45,810 bases of DNA from Cyanobacteria bacterium PR.3.49 (GCA_013997645.1 PNKB01000018.1:1-45810), one strand, 5' to 3'; counted from the stretch's first letter, positions 1 through 8,723 are shown. The notes: a model not told the origin generated them from the letters alone. Numbers and translations are program-made.

Positions 1-1314
1 CTATGCCTCTTTATGCCGGCAGCAGGCTTTGCCGCACTAACCACAACGGTAATAGCTTTGATTCTCGAGATCTGGGTCTACAATTTCCTTTCGGATTTAT
101 TTGAATCCCTGAATCGCTCGGAGAACAGTGTCGCTTCTGCTGTTCATGACTATGTAAGCAATGTCGAAAGCGTAATCATGCTTAGGCTTCAAAGTCGCAC
201 AGAAAGCGAGGTTGCCCGCAGGATACTCGCTCAACTCGAACTCATAAAGAGCAGCACGGCGTTGAATGAAACTAAGTGGTTCATCAGCACAATGTTGGTA
301 GCAACAATGATGGTGCTCGTGCTGGGGTTTTATACGCACTCTTGCCTATCGAACGGACACCAGATAATGGCTGGGACTTTTCTGGCACTGTTTGAATACC
401 TGCGCCGAATCGGCGATACATTCGGTGATTTCGCGATGATGTACGGGCATGTTGTGCGCCATGCAACCAACGTAAGGAGCGCAGACACAATAGTGCAAGC
501 GGCTTCGACTCTTGCAACCGACAGTCAGCATTATGCGTTGCCCACCAATTGGAATACGCTTTCCATCAGCCAATTGAACTTCGCTTATGAAGATGCAGAG
601 GGAGGAAAAATGCATCTTTCAAATATCAATATTGAATTGAATAGAGGGCAAAGTATTGCGCTGGTTGGCGAAAGCGGGAGTGGCAAGAGCACTCTGTTGA
701 CCTTGCTGCGCGGTTTGCAAGAACCGGATTTTGTGCAAGTTTTGTGCGATGGACAACCATTGCCTTTTGGATTGAAACATATGGCCGCTGAAACGACCCT
801 GCTTCCGCAAGATCCGCAGTTATTCAATGATACTGTCGAGAGAAACGTCACGTTCGGGCTCGAAGCACATGAAACTGCGATGCCGGAAGCGATCGAGCTT
901 GCTCGCTTTTCTCCAGTATTGGCGCGACTCCCTCAGGGAGTTGCCACCAATATTGCAGAGAAAGGTGTCAATCTCAGCGGTGGCGAAAAGCAGAGATTAG
1001 CGCTTGCTCGCGGACTATTCTTCGCGCGCGATTCGCAACTGGTATTACTCGACGAGCCGACAAGCAGCGTGGATACATACAATGAGCGGCTGATCTACAC
1101 TGGCGTTTTGAGTAAATTCAAAGATAAATGTCTGGTCTCCTCAATCCACAAATTGCACCTGCTGGATCTGTTCGATCGCATCTACGTCCTGGAAGGCGGA
1201 AGAGTGATCGAATCAGGCGATTTCCACAGTTTGTTGAAACACAATGGTGCGCTGACGAAAATGTGGAAGCACTATCAGGTGGGGTCACGAGTTCTTTGTC
1301 GAGTTTCACCATAA
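1..1314 (+). CDS. ABC exporter, fused permease-ATPase (5' end outside window)
   Basis: The reading frame is open to the left edge, so the N-terminal transmembrane part is missing. The visible part begins with hydrophobic segments (about residues 1-25 and 90-115 counted from the ATG at 13) and continues into a complete ATP-binding domain. This has Walker A GESGSGKST (about 219-227), signature LSGGEKQR (from residue 321), Walker B LVLLDEPTSSVD (about 344-355), and an H-loop histidine in SSIHKLHLLD. The layout is that of an exporter half-transporter (MsbA/lipid or peptide exporter type), which would work as a homodimer or with a partner encoded upstream. The substrate cannot be read from this fragment. 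It converges on the kinase gene that ends at 1401. Confidence 0.9.
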   Translation, partial: LCLFMPAAGFAALTTTVIALILEIWVYNFLSDLFESLNRSENSVASAVHDYVSNVESVIMLRLQSRTESEVARRILAQLELIKSSTALNETKWFISTMLVATMMVLVLGFYTHSCLSNGHQIMAGTFLALFEYLRRIGDTFGDFAMMYGHVVRHATNVRSADTIVQAASTLATDSQHYALPTNWNTLSISQLNFAYEDAEGGKMHLSNINIELNRGQSIALVGESGSGKSTLLTLLRGLQEPDFVQVLCDGQPLPFGLKHMAAETTLLPQDPQLFNDTVERNVTFGLEAHETAMPEAIELARFSPVLARLPQGVATNIAEKGVNLSGGEKQRLALARGLFFARDSQLVLLDEPTSSVDTYNERLIYTGVLSKFKDKCLVSSIHKLHLLDLFDRIYVLEGGRVIESGDFHSLLKHNGALTKMWKHYQVGSRVLCRVSP

Positions 1315-1400
1315 TTTCACTGGCGAGCCGAACACGTCTGCTGAATTAGTTGCAGGGCAACAAAAAGCGTCAAAGGCGAAGTTCTGAACAAGGTGAAGCA

Positions 1401-3467
1401 CTAAGCGCTCTGCGTCCCTTTGCATTTGGGATAGCGGTGGCAACCCCAGAAGCGTGCTCCGGCGTTAGGACCGCTCTTCAGCACCCGTCTTATCATGCGC
1501 CCGTTGCAGATAGGACAATTAGGTCTTGCAGCTCTCCAAGACGCGTTTGAAACAGGTGGGCGCTCCTTCAAGTATTTCAAATCCACCTTAAGTTGAATCA
1601 AATCCCGATGCAATTTGCTCATCCTTGCATCAGGTGTCGTTGAACGATTTTTCAAATTCTGAACCGCGTCCGACAAAATTTGCGCACCATTGCTTAGCTG
1701 TTTTCGCAGCACTCTAGCTTTCGCCTCGATGTCACCTTCAATCGTTTGGCGGAACTGACTGTCTACGCGATTCGTGTGCGGGCTGTATTCAAACTGTGCT
1801 TCGATATCTTCGCGCCATTTCACCAACTGCTGCGAATTCTTCGGTCCAAAACCGTTAACCTGCAACACTTTTTCGAGCGTGACATCGGCAGCAGTTTCTA
1901 TACCGAAAGAGATCAATGCCGCTTTCTTTGCCGCGCCAACTTTTTGAATTTTCGCTTCTTGAATTTGGAATTGTTCCAAATAGTCGCGCAAATGCAACGA
2001 CTGCCGATTCTTCATGTAGTCGTTAACGCGAGCTTTCATCTCTTCAGGCAAAAGTTCCAGAGCTATTTTTGCCTTTTCGAGCGCTTCGCGGATTTTCAGT
2101 AGTTCTTCAACGCCGGTGTGCTTTCGCCATTCTGCCTTGCATTGCTCCAGCTCAGCCTCTACTTTCTCATACTGCCTTCGCAGCTGTTTCGTATGTGGAA
2201 AACGATGAGTGAACTTATGCACTCCCGCCACCGCTATAGCAAGCCAAATAAACCATGCGGCAGGAGCAATGAGCGCCATCACGCCGGCTAGCACCACCAT
2301 CAGTGACGCAGTAAGATTACGATGTTCTCTCCAATTGAGAATCTTATCGCTTACTTGCGGCCGTTCGATGTCGACAAACTGCGGTTCTAGATCTTTGGGA
2401 GTCGGAATCGGAACAGATTCAATTGCGGCCCAAGCAGCTTTGATATCGAAAAATACAGGAGCGGAACTTGAAGCTTTATATAGAGGGCGGAGGAATAGCA
2501 CCATGCCGTGATGCTGCTCCATCTTGCACCACGGACATGCTGTCGCACCGTTCGGGAAAAAGTGCAACTCGTGCACGGAGCATCGCAGCAATGATCTTTC
2601 GAGCGACGTAAGGACTTGAACCCAGTGCTGCGCTGACGGACGCTTTGTACTCAAGCCAAAAGCAGCCTCAAACAGCTCACGCACATCAGGCGGAAACACC
2701 CCGATATCAACGGAGCCTGGCGGCGGGGACATTCCCACCGAACGTTTTTTGCTGTAAACAAAACGGTTCTCTCGAATCGCTCGTTCAATCGGCATCTCTC
2801 CTGATGCGTAAGCACCGGAGAATGGATGGCGTCCCATGCAGAGCAACTGGAAGACAATGACTGCAAGTCCGAAAGCATCATGATCAACAGTTCTGAGAAT
2901 CTCCCCGAATCTTTTGCCTTGCAATTCCGGCGGTGTGTATTCCGGCACTCCGACTCGACACAGATAGTGGCGCGAACCATCAGTGATTTGGAAACTATCG
3001 GCATCGATCAGAGTTACGTCTGCACTATCCGAAATCAAAATTCCTGAATGGTTTAAGTCGCCGATCACGCAATTTGATGCATGCACCGACGCAACAGCAC
3101 GCGCCACATTAAGCGCAGCTCTAACCAGAAAACGATAATCGGCATGCGGGAATGTTTTCTTACGCGCAGCAGGCGAATACAGCTCGTGGAGCGCCTTGCG
3201 ACCACTCACCAGGTTCATTAAGAAACCAGCGAACCGTCCGTCTTTCTGGTGTGCAATTGCCAGCGGAAATGCAGCATACTGCGAATTGTAATGAGACAGC
3301 GAGCGAATCATCGCTGCAATCTTTTGCTCTCGATTTGCTTTATCGTTGAGCGTATAGACTTTCGCCGCGCAATCAAGCCCTTCTACTTTGTAGACTTCAC
3401 CCTCGCCGCCTTTTCCAATGCGGGCTCCGAGTCTGACAGATTGTCCTGCGACTACGAGTTCCATCAT
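1401..3467 (-). CDS. Protein kinase-helix-hairpin-helix-zinc ribbon fusion (TerY-P triad kinase)
   Basis: 688 residues. An N-terminal Ser/Thr-kinase-like domain (about 1-275) has a glycine-rich loop GKGGEGEVY, ATP lysine K36, catalytic-loop aspartate D137 in GDLNHSG and metal aspartate D155 in a DAD motif replacing DFG. Two hydrophobic segments (about 385-415) are followed by a charged coiled-coil-like stretch, a helix-hairpin-helix motif (VNGFGPKNSQQLVKW, about 545-565) and a topoisomerase-type C4 zinc ribbon at the C-terminus (C651, C654, C676, C682). This is the architecture of COG4248 proteins. In the known TerY-P triad such a kinase is encoded with a vWA protein and a PP2C phosphatase, exactly as here. 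Its ATG overlaps the phosphatase stop by 4 nt (ATGA), so the two are translationally coupled. The position equivalent to the catalytic-loop Asn is Gly142, so activity is uncertain. Confidence 0.88.
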   Translation of the reverse strand: MMELVVAGQSVRLGARIGKGGEGEVYKVEGLDCAAKVYTLNDKANREQKIAAMIRSLSHYNSQYAAFPLAIAHQKDGRFAGFLMNLVSGRKALHELYSPAARKKTFPHADYRFLVRAALNVARAVASVHASNCVIGDLNHSGILISDSADVTLIDADSFQITDGSRHYLCRVGVPEYTPPELQGKRFGEILRTVDHDAFGLAVIVFQLLCMGRHPFSGAYASGEMPIERAIRENRFVYSKKRSVGMSPPPGSVDIGVFPPDVRELFEAAFGLSTKRPSAQHWVQVLTSLERSLLRCSVHELHFFPNGATACPWCKMEQHHGMVLFLRPLYKASSSAPVFFDIKAAWAAIESVPIPTPKDLEPQFVDIERPQVSDKILNWREHRNLTASLMVVLAGVMALIAPAAWFIWLAIAVAGVHKFTHRFPHTKQLRRQYEKVEAELEQCKAEWRKHTGVEELLKIREALEKAKIALELLPEEMKARVNDYMKNRQSLHLRDYLEQFQIQEAKIQKVGAAKKAALISFGIETAADVTLEKVLQVNGFGPKNSQQLVKWREDIEAQFEYSPHTNRVDSQFRQTIEGDIEAKARVLRKQLSNGAQILSDAVQNLKNRSTTPDARMSKLHRDLIQLKVDLKYLKERPPVSNASWRAARPNCPICNGRMIRRVLKSGPNAGARFWGCHRYPKCKGTQSA

Positions 3468-4243
3468 TTGCGCACCGCCAGTATGAGCGCTTTATCGTCA
3501 TCGGTGCGAGCATTGATAGCACTACTGTCGAGATATTTTGCGAGCTGCTGAGACAAAGTTGAGTCGCGCCCGATCATTTTGCTCGCGCTGAGAGGACGCA
3601 GCAAACCGTCGAAAAATGCCCGGTGAGGACGTTGCGCTGAGATCTCCAAGGCCAGCCGCTCAAGCCCATCGGTGAGCAGACAAAGCACGTCGACCTGAAC
3701 ATTTATTCTAGAGATACGAACAATTGGTTCTGGATAATCAGTTATGAAACTCGTTGTTGAAGCGTATTCACCGTGCTGCGGCCAACTGGCGCAAACCCAA
3801 TCTTCTGAATTCCTGGCTTTGTAGACGGCGCAACCATCTCCAATGTGTATGAATGTCGATCCACCTTCATACGAAAGCGCGCAAACAATCGTCGCTGCGA
3901 AGTCTCGTGGTTTGAGCCCGCGGTTTTGTGCTGCTTCGTCGATTCGCGCCCTGACAATGTCAATCCACGAACGGATTGTTTCATCCGATGGCGCAAAACG
4001 GTTGTGTGCATAATGAGTGCGGACAAGAGAGGAAAGGGTTCGGCACGCCAGTGATGCGCCTTCGCCACCTCGGACGGCACTGCCGGCACCATCGGATACA
4101 ATCGCAAAAAGACTTCCGCTATTTTCTATGAAACAGCACTTGTACGCATCTTGGAGACGGGCGTCCATCCGCGCGTGCGTCGTGCCGCGCGCTGCAGCTG
4201 CAACCCATGTCCAGCTTGTCGCATTCAACTTACGACAGCCCAC
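3464..4243 (-). CDS. PP2C-family protein phosphatase (TerY-P triad)
   Basis: About 259 residues. PP2C metal-binding and fold motifs appear in order: QDAYK near the N-terminus, VSDGAGSA, the IGDG block, LLTDGLE and the C-terminal TDDDKALI. It would remove phosphate from Ser/Thr residues, presumably opposing the kinase encoded immediately downstream. The start is unusual: the frame opens at GTG 4243 inside the vWA gene (19-nt overlap), and an alternative TTG lies a few codons further in, just before NATSWTWV. The three genes form one tightly overlapping operon, which suggests coordinated synthesis of writer, eraser and adaptor. Confidence 0.88.
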   Translation of the reverse strand: MGCRKLNATSWTWVAAAARGTTHARMDARLQDAYKCCFIENSGSLFAIVSDGAGSAVRGGEGASLACRTLSSLVRTHYAHNRFAPSDETIRSWIDIVRARIDEAAQNRGLKPRDFAATIVCALSYEGGSTFIHIGDGCAVYKARNSEDWVCASWPQHGEYASTTSFITDYPEPIVRISRINVQVDVLCLLTDGLERLALEISAQRPHRAFFDGLLRPLSASKMIGRDSTLSQQLAKYLDSSAINARTDDDKALILAVRK

Positions 4244-4905
4244 CCCTCTGGAGCTACTGGATTAGTCAATGGCACACTGTCTCCCGGATTGGACCGTGAC
4301 ACCGAGCTGAGCGAAGCTGAGAGCCACGCGAAAAGTTCTTTGAAGGCAAGCCCCTTTAGTTTGAGCGGAGTTCTGACCGATAATTTGCTCAGCACTTTCA
4401 TGTCAGCTTTATCAACACCGACCGCGTAGAAAACAAACTCTTTCTTTTCCTCGCCTTCTTTGATCAACTGCCGTGCATGTTCCCAATAATCGGTTGGGCT
4501 TCCGTCGGTGATCAAAAAGATCCATGGGCGGTAGTACGCGATGCCGTTTGCTTTGTATCGATCCTTACGGTCACGAAGCATACGAATAGCTTTCTCGATA
4601 GCCGAACCAATCGGCGTCACGTTGTCTGCTTTCAGCTCTCTTGGATGATAATTTGCAGCCGATTGAAATTCGGTCTCGACTTTTACAGGTCCGAAAGTTA
4701 TTACCGCAATTTCCACCCGTTTCATCGCCAGCCTGTCCTCGACCAGCTGTTGCTTGAACACAGCCAGCCCTTCATTGAGCTGCTGAATACGTGCACCCTT
4801 CATGGAATTGGATGTGTCCAATAACAAAATGCAAGGACAGCGCGGCTCGGGATTCTCTGCGAACTCTACGCTGCCGAAAGGCGTTTGCTCGTATATTTCG
4901 ACCAT
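4225..4905 (-). CDS. TerY-type von Willebrand factor A domain protein
   Basis: 226 residues, essentially one vWA domain. The MIDAS metal site is complete: DTSNS near residue 30, the TPIGSA threonine in mid-domain, and the aspartate in LITDGSPTD. No signal peptide is visible, so it should be cytosolic. TerY-like vWA proteins belong to tellurite/stress-response gene neighbourhoods and are thought to act as metal-dependent interaction scaffolds. Here it is the first gene of the vWA-PP2C-kinase operon. A good Shine-Dalgarno (AGGAGAA) lies just upstream of the ATG and a TATAAT at 4940-4945 lies 34 nt upstream. No other ter genes are in the window. Confidence 0.88.
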   Translation of the reverse strand: MVEIYEQTPFGSVEFAENPEPRCPCILLLDTSNSMKGARIQQLNEGLAVFKQQLVEDRLAMKRVEIAVITFGPVKVETEFQSAANYHPRELKADNVTPIGSAIEKAIRMLRDRKDRYKANGIAYYRPWIFLITDGSPTDYWEHARQLIKEGEEKKEFVFYAVGVDKADMKVLSKLSVRTPLKLKGLAFKELFAWLSASLSSVSRSNPGDSVPLTNPVAPEGWAVVS

Positions 4906-5342
4906 GAGTTCTCCTGGAAATTTCTATCCGCAAGAATCAATTATATCTGCAAACAGTGCGATGCTCGTGAAATTGAACGCGCTTTCATGCGATTTTATCG
5001 TCCACATATTCCCAAAAATATCTGACGCATTGCCGCATTAACACCTGTTGCGAGGTAATTCGGATTTGCATCGCTTCGATCTCTTAGCACCATATCTAGT
5101 GCATATAGAAAACATCCCACCTAACAGAACACACGAGACGCACCCTTTAAGCATATACAAAACAGCACCCATGGATATGCGCAAGACTTACCCGAAAAAA
5201 CGATCTGCCCGCATCGAGTTTATGCAAAATTTTTCTCTACGACTTTCATTGAAACCCGTAATGGACTGGACACGAAACCTGGTTAGCGGCCCATTAAAAA
5301 GAGGAGCGATGAGACAATCCGAGATATGCTAGGTGCATCGAT
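4906..5342. other. Intergenic region between divergent genes
   Basis: It holds the putative promoter of the TerY-P operon at its left edge. Short open frames on the plus strand (for example from 5048 or 5171) are basic, lack a ribosome site and show no recognisable motif. I see no supported gene here. Confidence 0.5.
4940..4945 (-). promoter_or_regulatory. Probable -10 element of the TerY-P operon
   Basis: A perfect TATAAT on the minus strand would start transcription about 28 nt before the vWA gene's ATG, leaving room for the AGGAGAA ribosome site. No consensus -35 hexamer is seen at the matching distance. Confidence 0.4.
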
Positions 5343-5876
5343 ATGAGTGATTTGGAAGTTATGTTTGCGACACCTCGAGCCCCAAACAAAAGTACGTCTA
5401 GCAGGGCATTAGTTTCCGTACTTGTCCTTGCGTTATCCAGTCTAGTTCTTGCGATGTGCCTGTTTCTGACATGGAATATCGTATCCGAGGCGGGTTGGCC
5501 TACAGCGAAAGGAGTTGTCGATCACACTTTCATTGGAACCCGTAAAGACCCGTTCAGCCGACAGGGAAGAATAGTAAATTGCCTCAATTTGGCTTATTCG
5601 TATGAGGTCGATGGCAAGAAATTTTTCAGTGTCAGTGAACTGGAATACAGCAAGTCTGAAGCAGAGATGTTATCCAGGTCTCATGACTTTGGCTCAGGCA
5701 CGGTTATTTCTGTTCGCTACTGTCCGAAGAAACCGCAAACAACGTATTTAAATCATGAAATGGCGGAAGCGCCTATACCAGTTTTAGTAACGGTAGCTGC
5801 ATTTTGCTTACTTTGCGCGATCGGCGCATTGTCTACCATCGTCTTGGATCGACTGAGCCAGCCTAAGCTCATGTAA
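5343..5876 (+). CDS. DUF3592-family membrane protein
   Basis: 177 residues with one transmembrane helix near the N-terminus (about 23-46) and another near the C-terminus (about 143-167). The loop between them has the DUF3592 pattern: GWPTAKGVVDH after the first helix, YSYEVDGKKFFS, then SVRYCPKKPQTTYL, a small beta-rich extracytoplasmic domain. The family has no established biochemical function. A weak AGGTG lies upstream of the ATG at 5343. It stands alone between the divergent TerY-P operon and the left end of the integrated element. Confidence 0.75.
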   Translation: MSDLEVMFATPRAPNKSTSSRALVSVLVLALSSLVLAMCLFLTWNIVSEAGWPTAKGVVDHTFIGTRKDPFSRQGRIVNCLNLAYSYEVDGKKFFSVSELEYSKSEAEMLSRSHDFGSGTVISVRYCPKKPQTTYLNHEMAEAPIPVLVTVAAFCLLCAIGALSTIVLDRLSQPKLM

Positions 5877-5973
5877 CATAAAACTCGAGCCGCACGGTAC
5901 AGCCACCTGCAAACGCAAAAACGCGAATGTTCGAATGTGTGAGCTGCTGTTTTTTTGAACACTGTTTTAAAAA

Positions 5974-5998
5974 AAATGGTGGAGGCGGCGAGAATCGC
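5974..5998. repeat. Displaced att copy (end distal to ssrA)
   Basis: This 25-bp copy is identical to 11899-11923. It should be the remnant of the original tmRNA 3' end that was pushed away when the element inserted. The match stops where the tmRNA body would continue (CTGG here, ACTC in ssrA). Confidence 0.85.
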
Positions 5999-6111
5999 CT
6001 GGGGAGCCATTCTCAGCAAGAATCGTCAATTGATTTTGTTTGATGGTGCGGGTTTCGGGATTTTTGTCGTTTGCGCGAAGTGGCGCTAATAGTCCCGAAT
6101 GGACACATGAG

Positions 6112-6131
6112 GGGCCACAAAATGGGCCACA
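6112..6131 (+). repeat. Paired GGGCCACA motif, left end of element
   Basis: Two GGGCCACA copies start 12 bp apart. The 20-bp block differs by one base from the block at 11806-11825 in the other end of the element. Such repeats inside att flanks typically bind the N-terminal arm-binding domain of tyrosine integrases; that role is inferred. Confidence 0.6.
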
Positions 6132-6225
6132 GATTTTGATGGAATTTTGGGGTAGCTTGTTGAGGTCAGTTCATTTATTGCAAACTGGATCCGGCTTCTG
6201 GCAGCCGATATTCACCATTTATCAG

Positions 6226-6247
6226 ATATTTACTGTGCAGTAAATAT
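6226..6247. promoter_or_regulatory. Perfect inverted repeat, operator candidate
   Basis: ATATTTACTG and CAGTAAATAT are separated by TG. A 10-bp dyad with a 2-bp centre is the geometry of a dimeric repressor site. Which protein binds is unknown. Confidence 0.4.
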
Positions 6248-6290
6248 AGCCATTCCGGCGAATATGCTTGCAATTTCACTCAATTCGATA

Positions 6291-6310
6291 GTTTCACCAT
6301 GCGGTGAAAC
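6291..6310. promoter_or_regulatory. Perfect inverted repeat, operator candidate
   Basis: GTTTCACC and GGTGAAAC flank ATGC. It lies about 90 bp before the small gene at 6398. Confidence 0.4.
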
Positions 6311-6397
6311 ATGGCAAACCAGTGATACCCTTGGCAGCCCAAGATCGATGGTAGAATCGAGTCAACCTACGCCTAGTGCCACCATGTCGGCTGAATC

Positions 6398-6595
6398 ATG
6401 ACCAGATCCCGCAAAGATTCTGATGAGCAACCACCCTCGAAAGTAAGGTGGCCTGATGCTGCGGAGGCCATCAAATTCATCGACCACCTACTTGAGACTA
6501 GCGATCAGAGCGATGACACCAGCGATTGGGATAATCTAAAGACAATGCTCGATCAGGACAGGCTGTCTGGCAGAAAGCTCTTTCCAGATAAGTAA
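6398..6595 (+). CDS. Small acidic hypothetical protein
   Basis: 65 residues, rich in Asp/Glu and Ser with a basic N-terminus (MTRSRKDSDEQ). The centre (DAAEAIKFIDHLLETS) could form one helix. No family is recognised and no clear ribosome site precedes the ATG. Its position in the element's left end, next to a toxin-antitoxin pair, makes a regulatory or antitoxin-like role possible but unproven. Confidence 0.4.
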   Translation: MTRSRKDSDEQPPSKVRWPDAAEAIKFIDHLLETSDQSDDTSDWDNLKTMLDQDRLSGRKLFPDK

Positions 6596-6635
6596 AATGG
6601 CGCTGATAAGCAGTTTCAGAGCGAATCGCAACCGC

Positions 6636-7244
6636 TCATTCGAATTTCCATTCGCCGCTTGCCAATGCTTCAGTGATCAGCGCCCTGAAAGATGCATCGT
6701 TTACTAGAACAAACGTCTGCGGAAGCCGCGCGCGCAGTTGCTCCAAATATTGTCGCCAACTCGGGCGCGATTTCGTCAAACTCTTCTTGTGCCTTATTAG
6801 TGCAATCGCGACGAGTCGCGCGCTCCGGCTTGTGAGATAAATCTGGTCGGCGATGAAGTCATCAGCAGTTTGCGCGAACATTCCGTTGCGCAGCTTATCG
6901 TTCGGAAAGTCTTCAATGTTGTCAGTGACAATTACATTCGAACCTGCCCGGTCAGCCGCAGCTGCGACGTGATTGTCATTCGGATCGTCAAGATCGTATA
7001 TTGAAATTAACGGCTCATATCCCTCAACCAGGGCATCAGGAAACAAGCTGTCCATGCGTTGTTGCTTTCGCTTCAATGCGGACGGATCAGTGTCCGGATA
7101 TCGCTCGACGAACCTCTCCATCCACTCTTTGTGAACATCTCGGCTCCAGCGCACATCAAAAAGTTCTGCTTCGCTCAAGAACAACAGCAAGTTGCTGATG
7201 AAGACGGGAAACAATACGGATGAATCAAGGAACGCAATCCACAC
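6636..7244 (-). CDS. PIN-domain toxin (VapC-like ribonuclease)
   Basis: 202 residues. The PIN acidic residues are visible: D7 in FLDSSVL, E40 in HKEWMERF, D90 in DPNDNHVAAAA and D108 in VTDNIEDF. These would bind the metal ions for RNA cleavage. It is longer than classical VapC (about 130 residues) because of an extra C-terminal helical region (about 130-202). It begins at a GTG only 12 nt after the stop of the HTH antitoxin gene, so the two form an antitoxin-first operon, as is usual for toxin-antitoxin pairs. The target RNA cannot be predicted from sequence. Confidence 0.8.
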   Translation of the reverse strand: MWIAFLDSSVLFPVFISNLLLFLSEAELFDVRWSRDVHKEWMERFVERYPDTDPSALKRKQQRMDSLFPDALVEGYEPLISIYDLDDPNDNHVAAAADRAGSNVIVTDNIEDFPNDKLRNGMFAQTADDFIADQIYLTSRSARLVAIALIRHKKSLTKSRPSWRQYLEQLRARLPQTFVLVNDASFRALITEALASGEWKFE

Positions 7245-7256
7245 AGGTCTGACTCA

Positions 7257-7703
7257 TCAGTCCTGAAGCCCGAACAGAGCGTCATCCTCTGCCGTGATTT
7301 CAGCGATAGCCTTAAGACGCCGCCGCTTCGTCTGCTCCTTGTATTTGAGAAGATCTTCAAAGAGAACGCGGCGATGCCTGCCGACCATGCGGTAGTCCAG
7401 GTCTCCCTGCTCCAGAAGTTTGATTAGGTGCGGGCGCGAGACGTTCAAAAAATCTGCAGCCTCGACAGTCGTCAACTCCGCACGCATAGGCATAACCACT
7501 ACAGCATTGCCCTGAGAGATTTCGCCTAACAAAGCCACGACGAGCTTGAAGACACTTTCTGGGATCGCAGCCCGCTGCCCACTCTGAGCGCCTAGAATGA
7601 AGTGCTTATTGGATTTATCAGACTGGAGCTGTTCAAAAGTCTCTTTGGCCTGAGCAGCCTCAGCCTTGCTGGGTATGAATGGACGGTCTAAAACTGTTGC
7701 CAT
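7257..7703 (-). CDS. Antitoxin with excisionase-type helix-turn-helix
   Basis: 148 residues from the ATG at 7703, chosen because GGGAGGAA lies 7 nt upstream; the frame extends further upstream without another ribosome site. The C-terminal half has an excisionase/MerR-like HTH (TTVEAADFLNVSRPHLIKLL, then the MVGRHRRVLFEDLLKY wing). The N-terminal half is helical with a VVALLGEISQG core. Proteins of this type are common partners of PIN toxins, acting as inhibitor and autorepressor. A four-copy 9-bp repeat sits 35 bp upstream and is a candidate operator. The C-terminal segment EDDALFGLQD may be the toxin-contacting tail. Confidence 0.78.
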   Translation of the reverse strand: MATVLDRPFIPSKAEAAQAKETFEQLQSDKSNKHFILGAQSGQRAAIPESVFKLVVALLGEISQGNAVVVMPMRAELTTVEAADFLNVSRPHLIKLLEQGDLDYRMVGRHRRVLFEDLLKYKEQTKRRRLKAIAEITAEDDALFGLQD

Positions 7704-7737
7704 ATTACGGTTCCTCCCAGCAACCATCATAACCCGC

Positions 7738-7773
7738 AAGTGAAACAAATGCAACAAGTGCAATAAGTGCAAG
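7738..7773 (-). promoter_or_regulatory. Four tandem 9-bp repeats, probable antitoxin operator
   Basis: On the plus strand the units are AAGTGAAAC, AAATGCAAC, AAGTGCAAT and AAGTGCAAG, perfectly in register. They lie between the antitoxin start (7703) and the divergent hydrolase gene, where autoregulatory sites are expected. Confidence 0.5.
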
Positions 7774-7859
7774 GCAGTGCCGTCGATTCGCACCGGGACA
7801 ATAGAGGAACTGTGCGTACCGGCGAACACGCAGGGATGGGTGACGGTATCATCGAAGTG

Positions 7860-8723
7860 ATGATAAAACAGAAAAAGCGCATCGCTTTGATTTCAGCTGC
7901 CGTGCTTTTGGTCGGCGGGTATTTTGCATTGTCACCAATGGTGCTAGCTAATTTCCTTTTGTATCTGCCGAAAAAAGTCACGAGCTACGCCGACGTTCCG
8001 CTGAAGGTATTTGGTGCTATCGGTGAACCGGTAACCTTCGCCGCTAAATCAGGAAATCAACTTCACGGATTGTATTTCCAGAAGCCCAGCTCCGCATTCA
8101 CGATCCTTTTGCATCATGGACAAGGCGGAAATCTCGCGACACATTTCGGCTTAGCAAAAACGATGCTGCTTGCAGGGTACTCGGTTCTCACTTATGACTA
8201 TGAAGGTTTCGGCATGAGCAGCGGCACCGCATCCAATGAAGCACTGTTGGATGACGGAAACGCGGCCTATAACTTTCTAGTTAACAACAAACAAATCAAA
8301 CCATCAAAGATCATTCAGTGCGGCGTTTCCTTAGGAAGCGCAGTCGCAAGCCATGTTGCGCAGCACTCGCCCTCCGCTGCCGTGATCCTCATCAGCCCGT
8401 ACAACTCAATCAATCAGGTCGCCATTGAGCGTGTTCCGTTTTTCAGATTCTATCCACAGTTTCTATTCCCGCAGCCTGACATGGGTTCGCTTCAGTTCAT
8501 CAGAAGCAACAAAACGGTTCCCGTCCTCTTGATTCACGGCGCTAATGATCCCATTATCGATGCACACCACGCCAAAGAGTTGGACAGTCAGGCGCAGGGC
8601 CCTCACTGGTTGGTGATGGAGCCTAAGGCACATCACGGAGACTTCTCAACGATCTTCTTAGCTGATGAGATCAAGGCATTTGTGCAACGCTCGTTGCCTC
8701 CTGGACAACCGATGCCGAAGTAA
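7860..8723 (+). CDS. Membrane-anchored alpha/beta hydrolase
   Basis: 287 residues from the ATG at 7860, chosen because it starts a classic signal-anchor (MIKQKKRIALISAAVLLVGG); ATG 7836 is an in-frame alternative. The alpha/beta-hydrolase triad is visible: Ser157 in CGVSLGSA, Asp230 in HGANDPII and His258 or His259 in KAHHGDF. The oxyanion region is HHGQGGN, followed by DYEGFGMSSG. This matches the Bem46/ABHD13-like or S33-type serine hydrolases, with the catalytic domain probably outside the cytoplasmic membrane. The substrate is unknown. It is divergent from the toxin-antitoxin operon and looks like cargo of the element. Confidence 0.8.
   Translation: MIKQKKRIALISAAVLLVGGYFALSPMVLANFLLYLPKKVTSYADVPLKVFGAIGEPVTFAAKSGNQLHGLYFQKPSSAFTILLHHGQGGNLATHFGLAKTMLLAGYSVLTYDYEGFGMSSGTASNEALLDDGNAAYNFLVNNKQIKPSKIIQCGVSLGSAVASHVAQHSPSAAVILISPYNSINQVAIERVPFFRFYPQFLFPQPDMGSLQFIRSNKTVPVLLIHGANDPIIDAHHAKELDSQAQGPHWLVMEPKAHHGDFSTIFLADEIKAFVQRSLPPGQPMPK

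Larger units (their letters stand above)
5999..6397. other. Non-coding left end of the element
   Basis: No supported gene. It contains the GGGCCACA pair and two perfect inverted repeats, 6226-6247 and 6291-6310, consistent with an att/control region. Confidence 0.5.

Noticed and set aside
5048..5332. 94-codon plus-strand frame before the DUF3592 gene
   Set aside because: No ribosome site, no domain or hydrophobic pattern, and odd composition; inner ATGs give only a short basic peptide.
7738..7773. CRISPR array
   Set aside because: The 9-bp units are contiguous with no spacers; no CRISPR-like array or cas gene was seen anywhere in the window.
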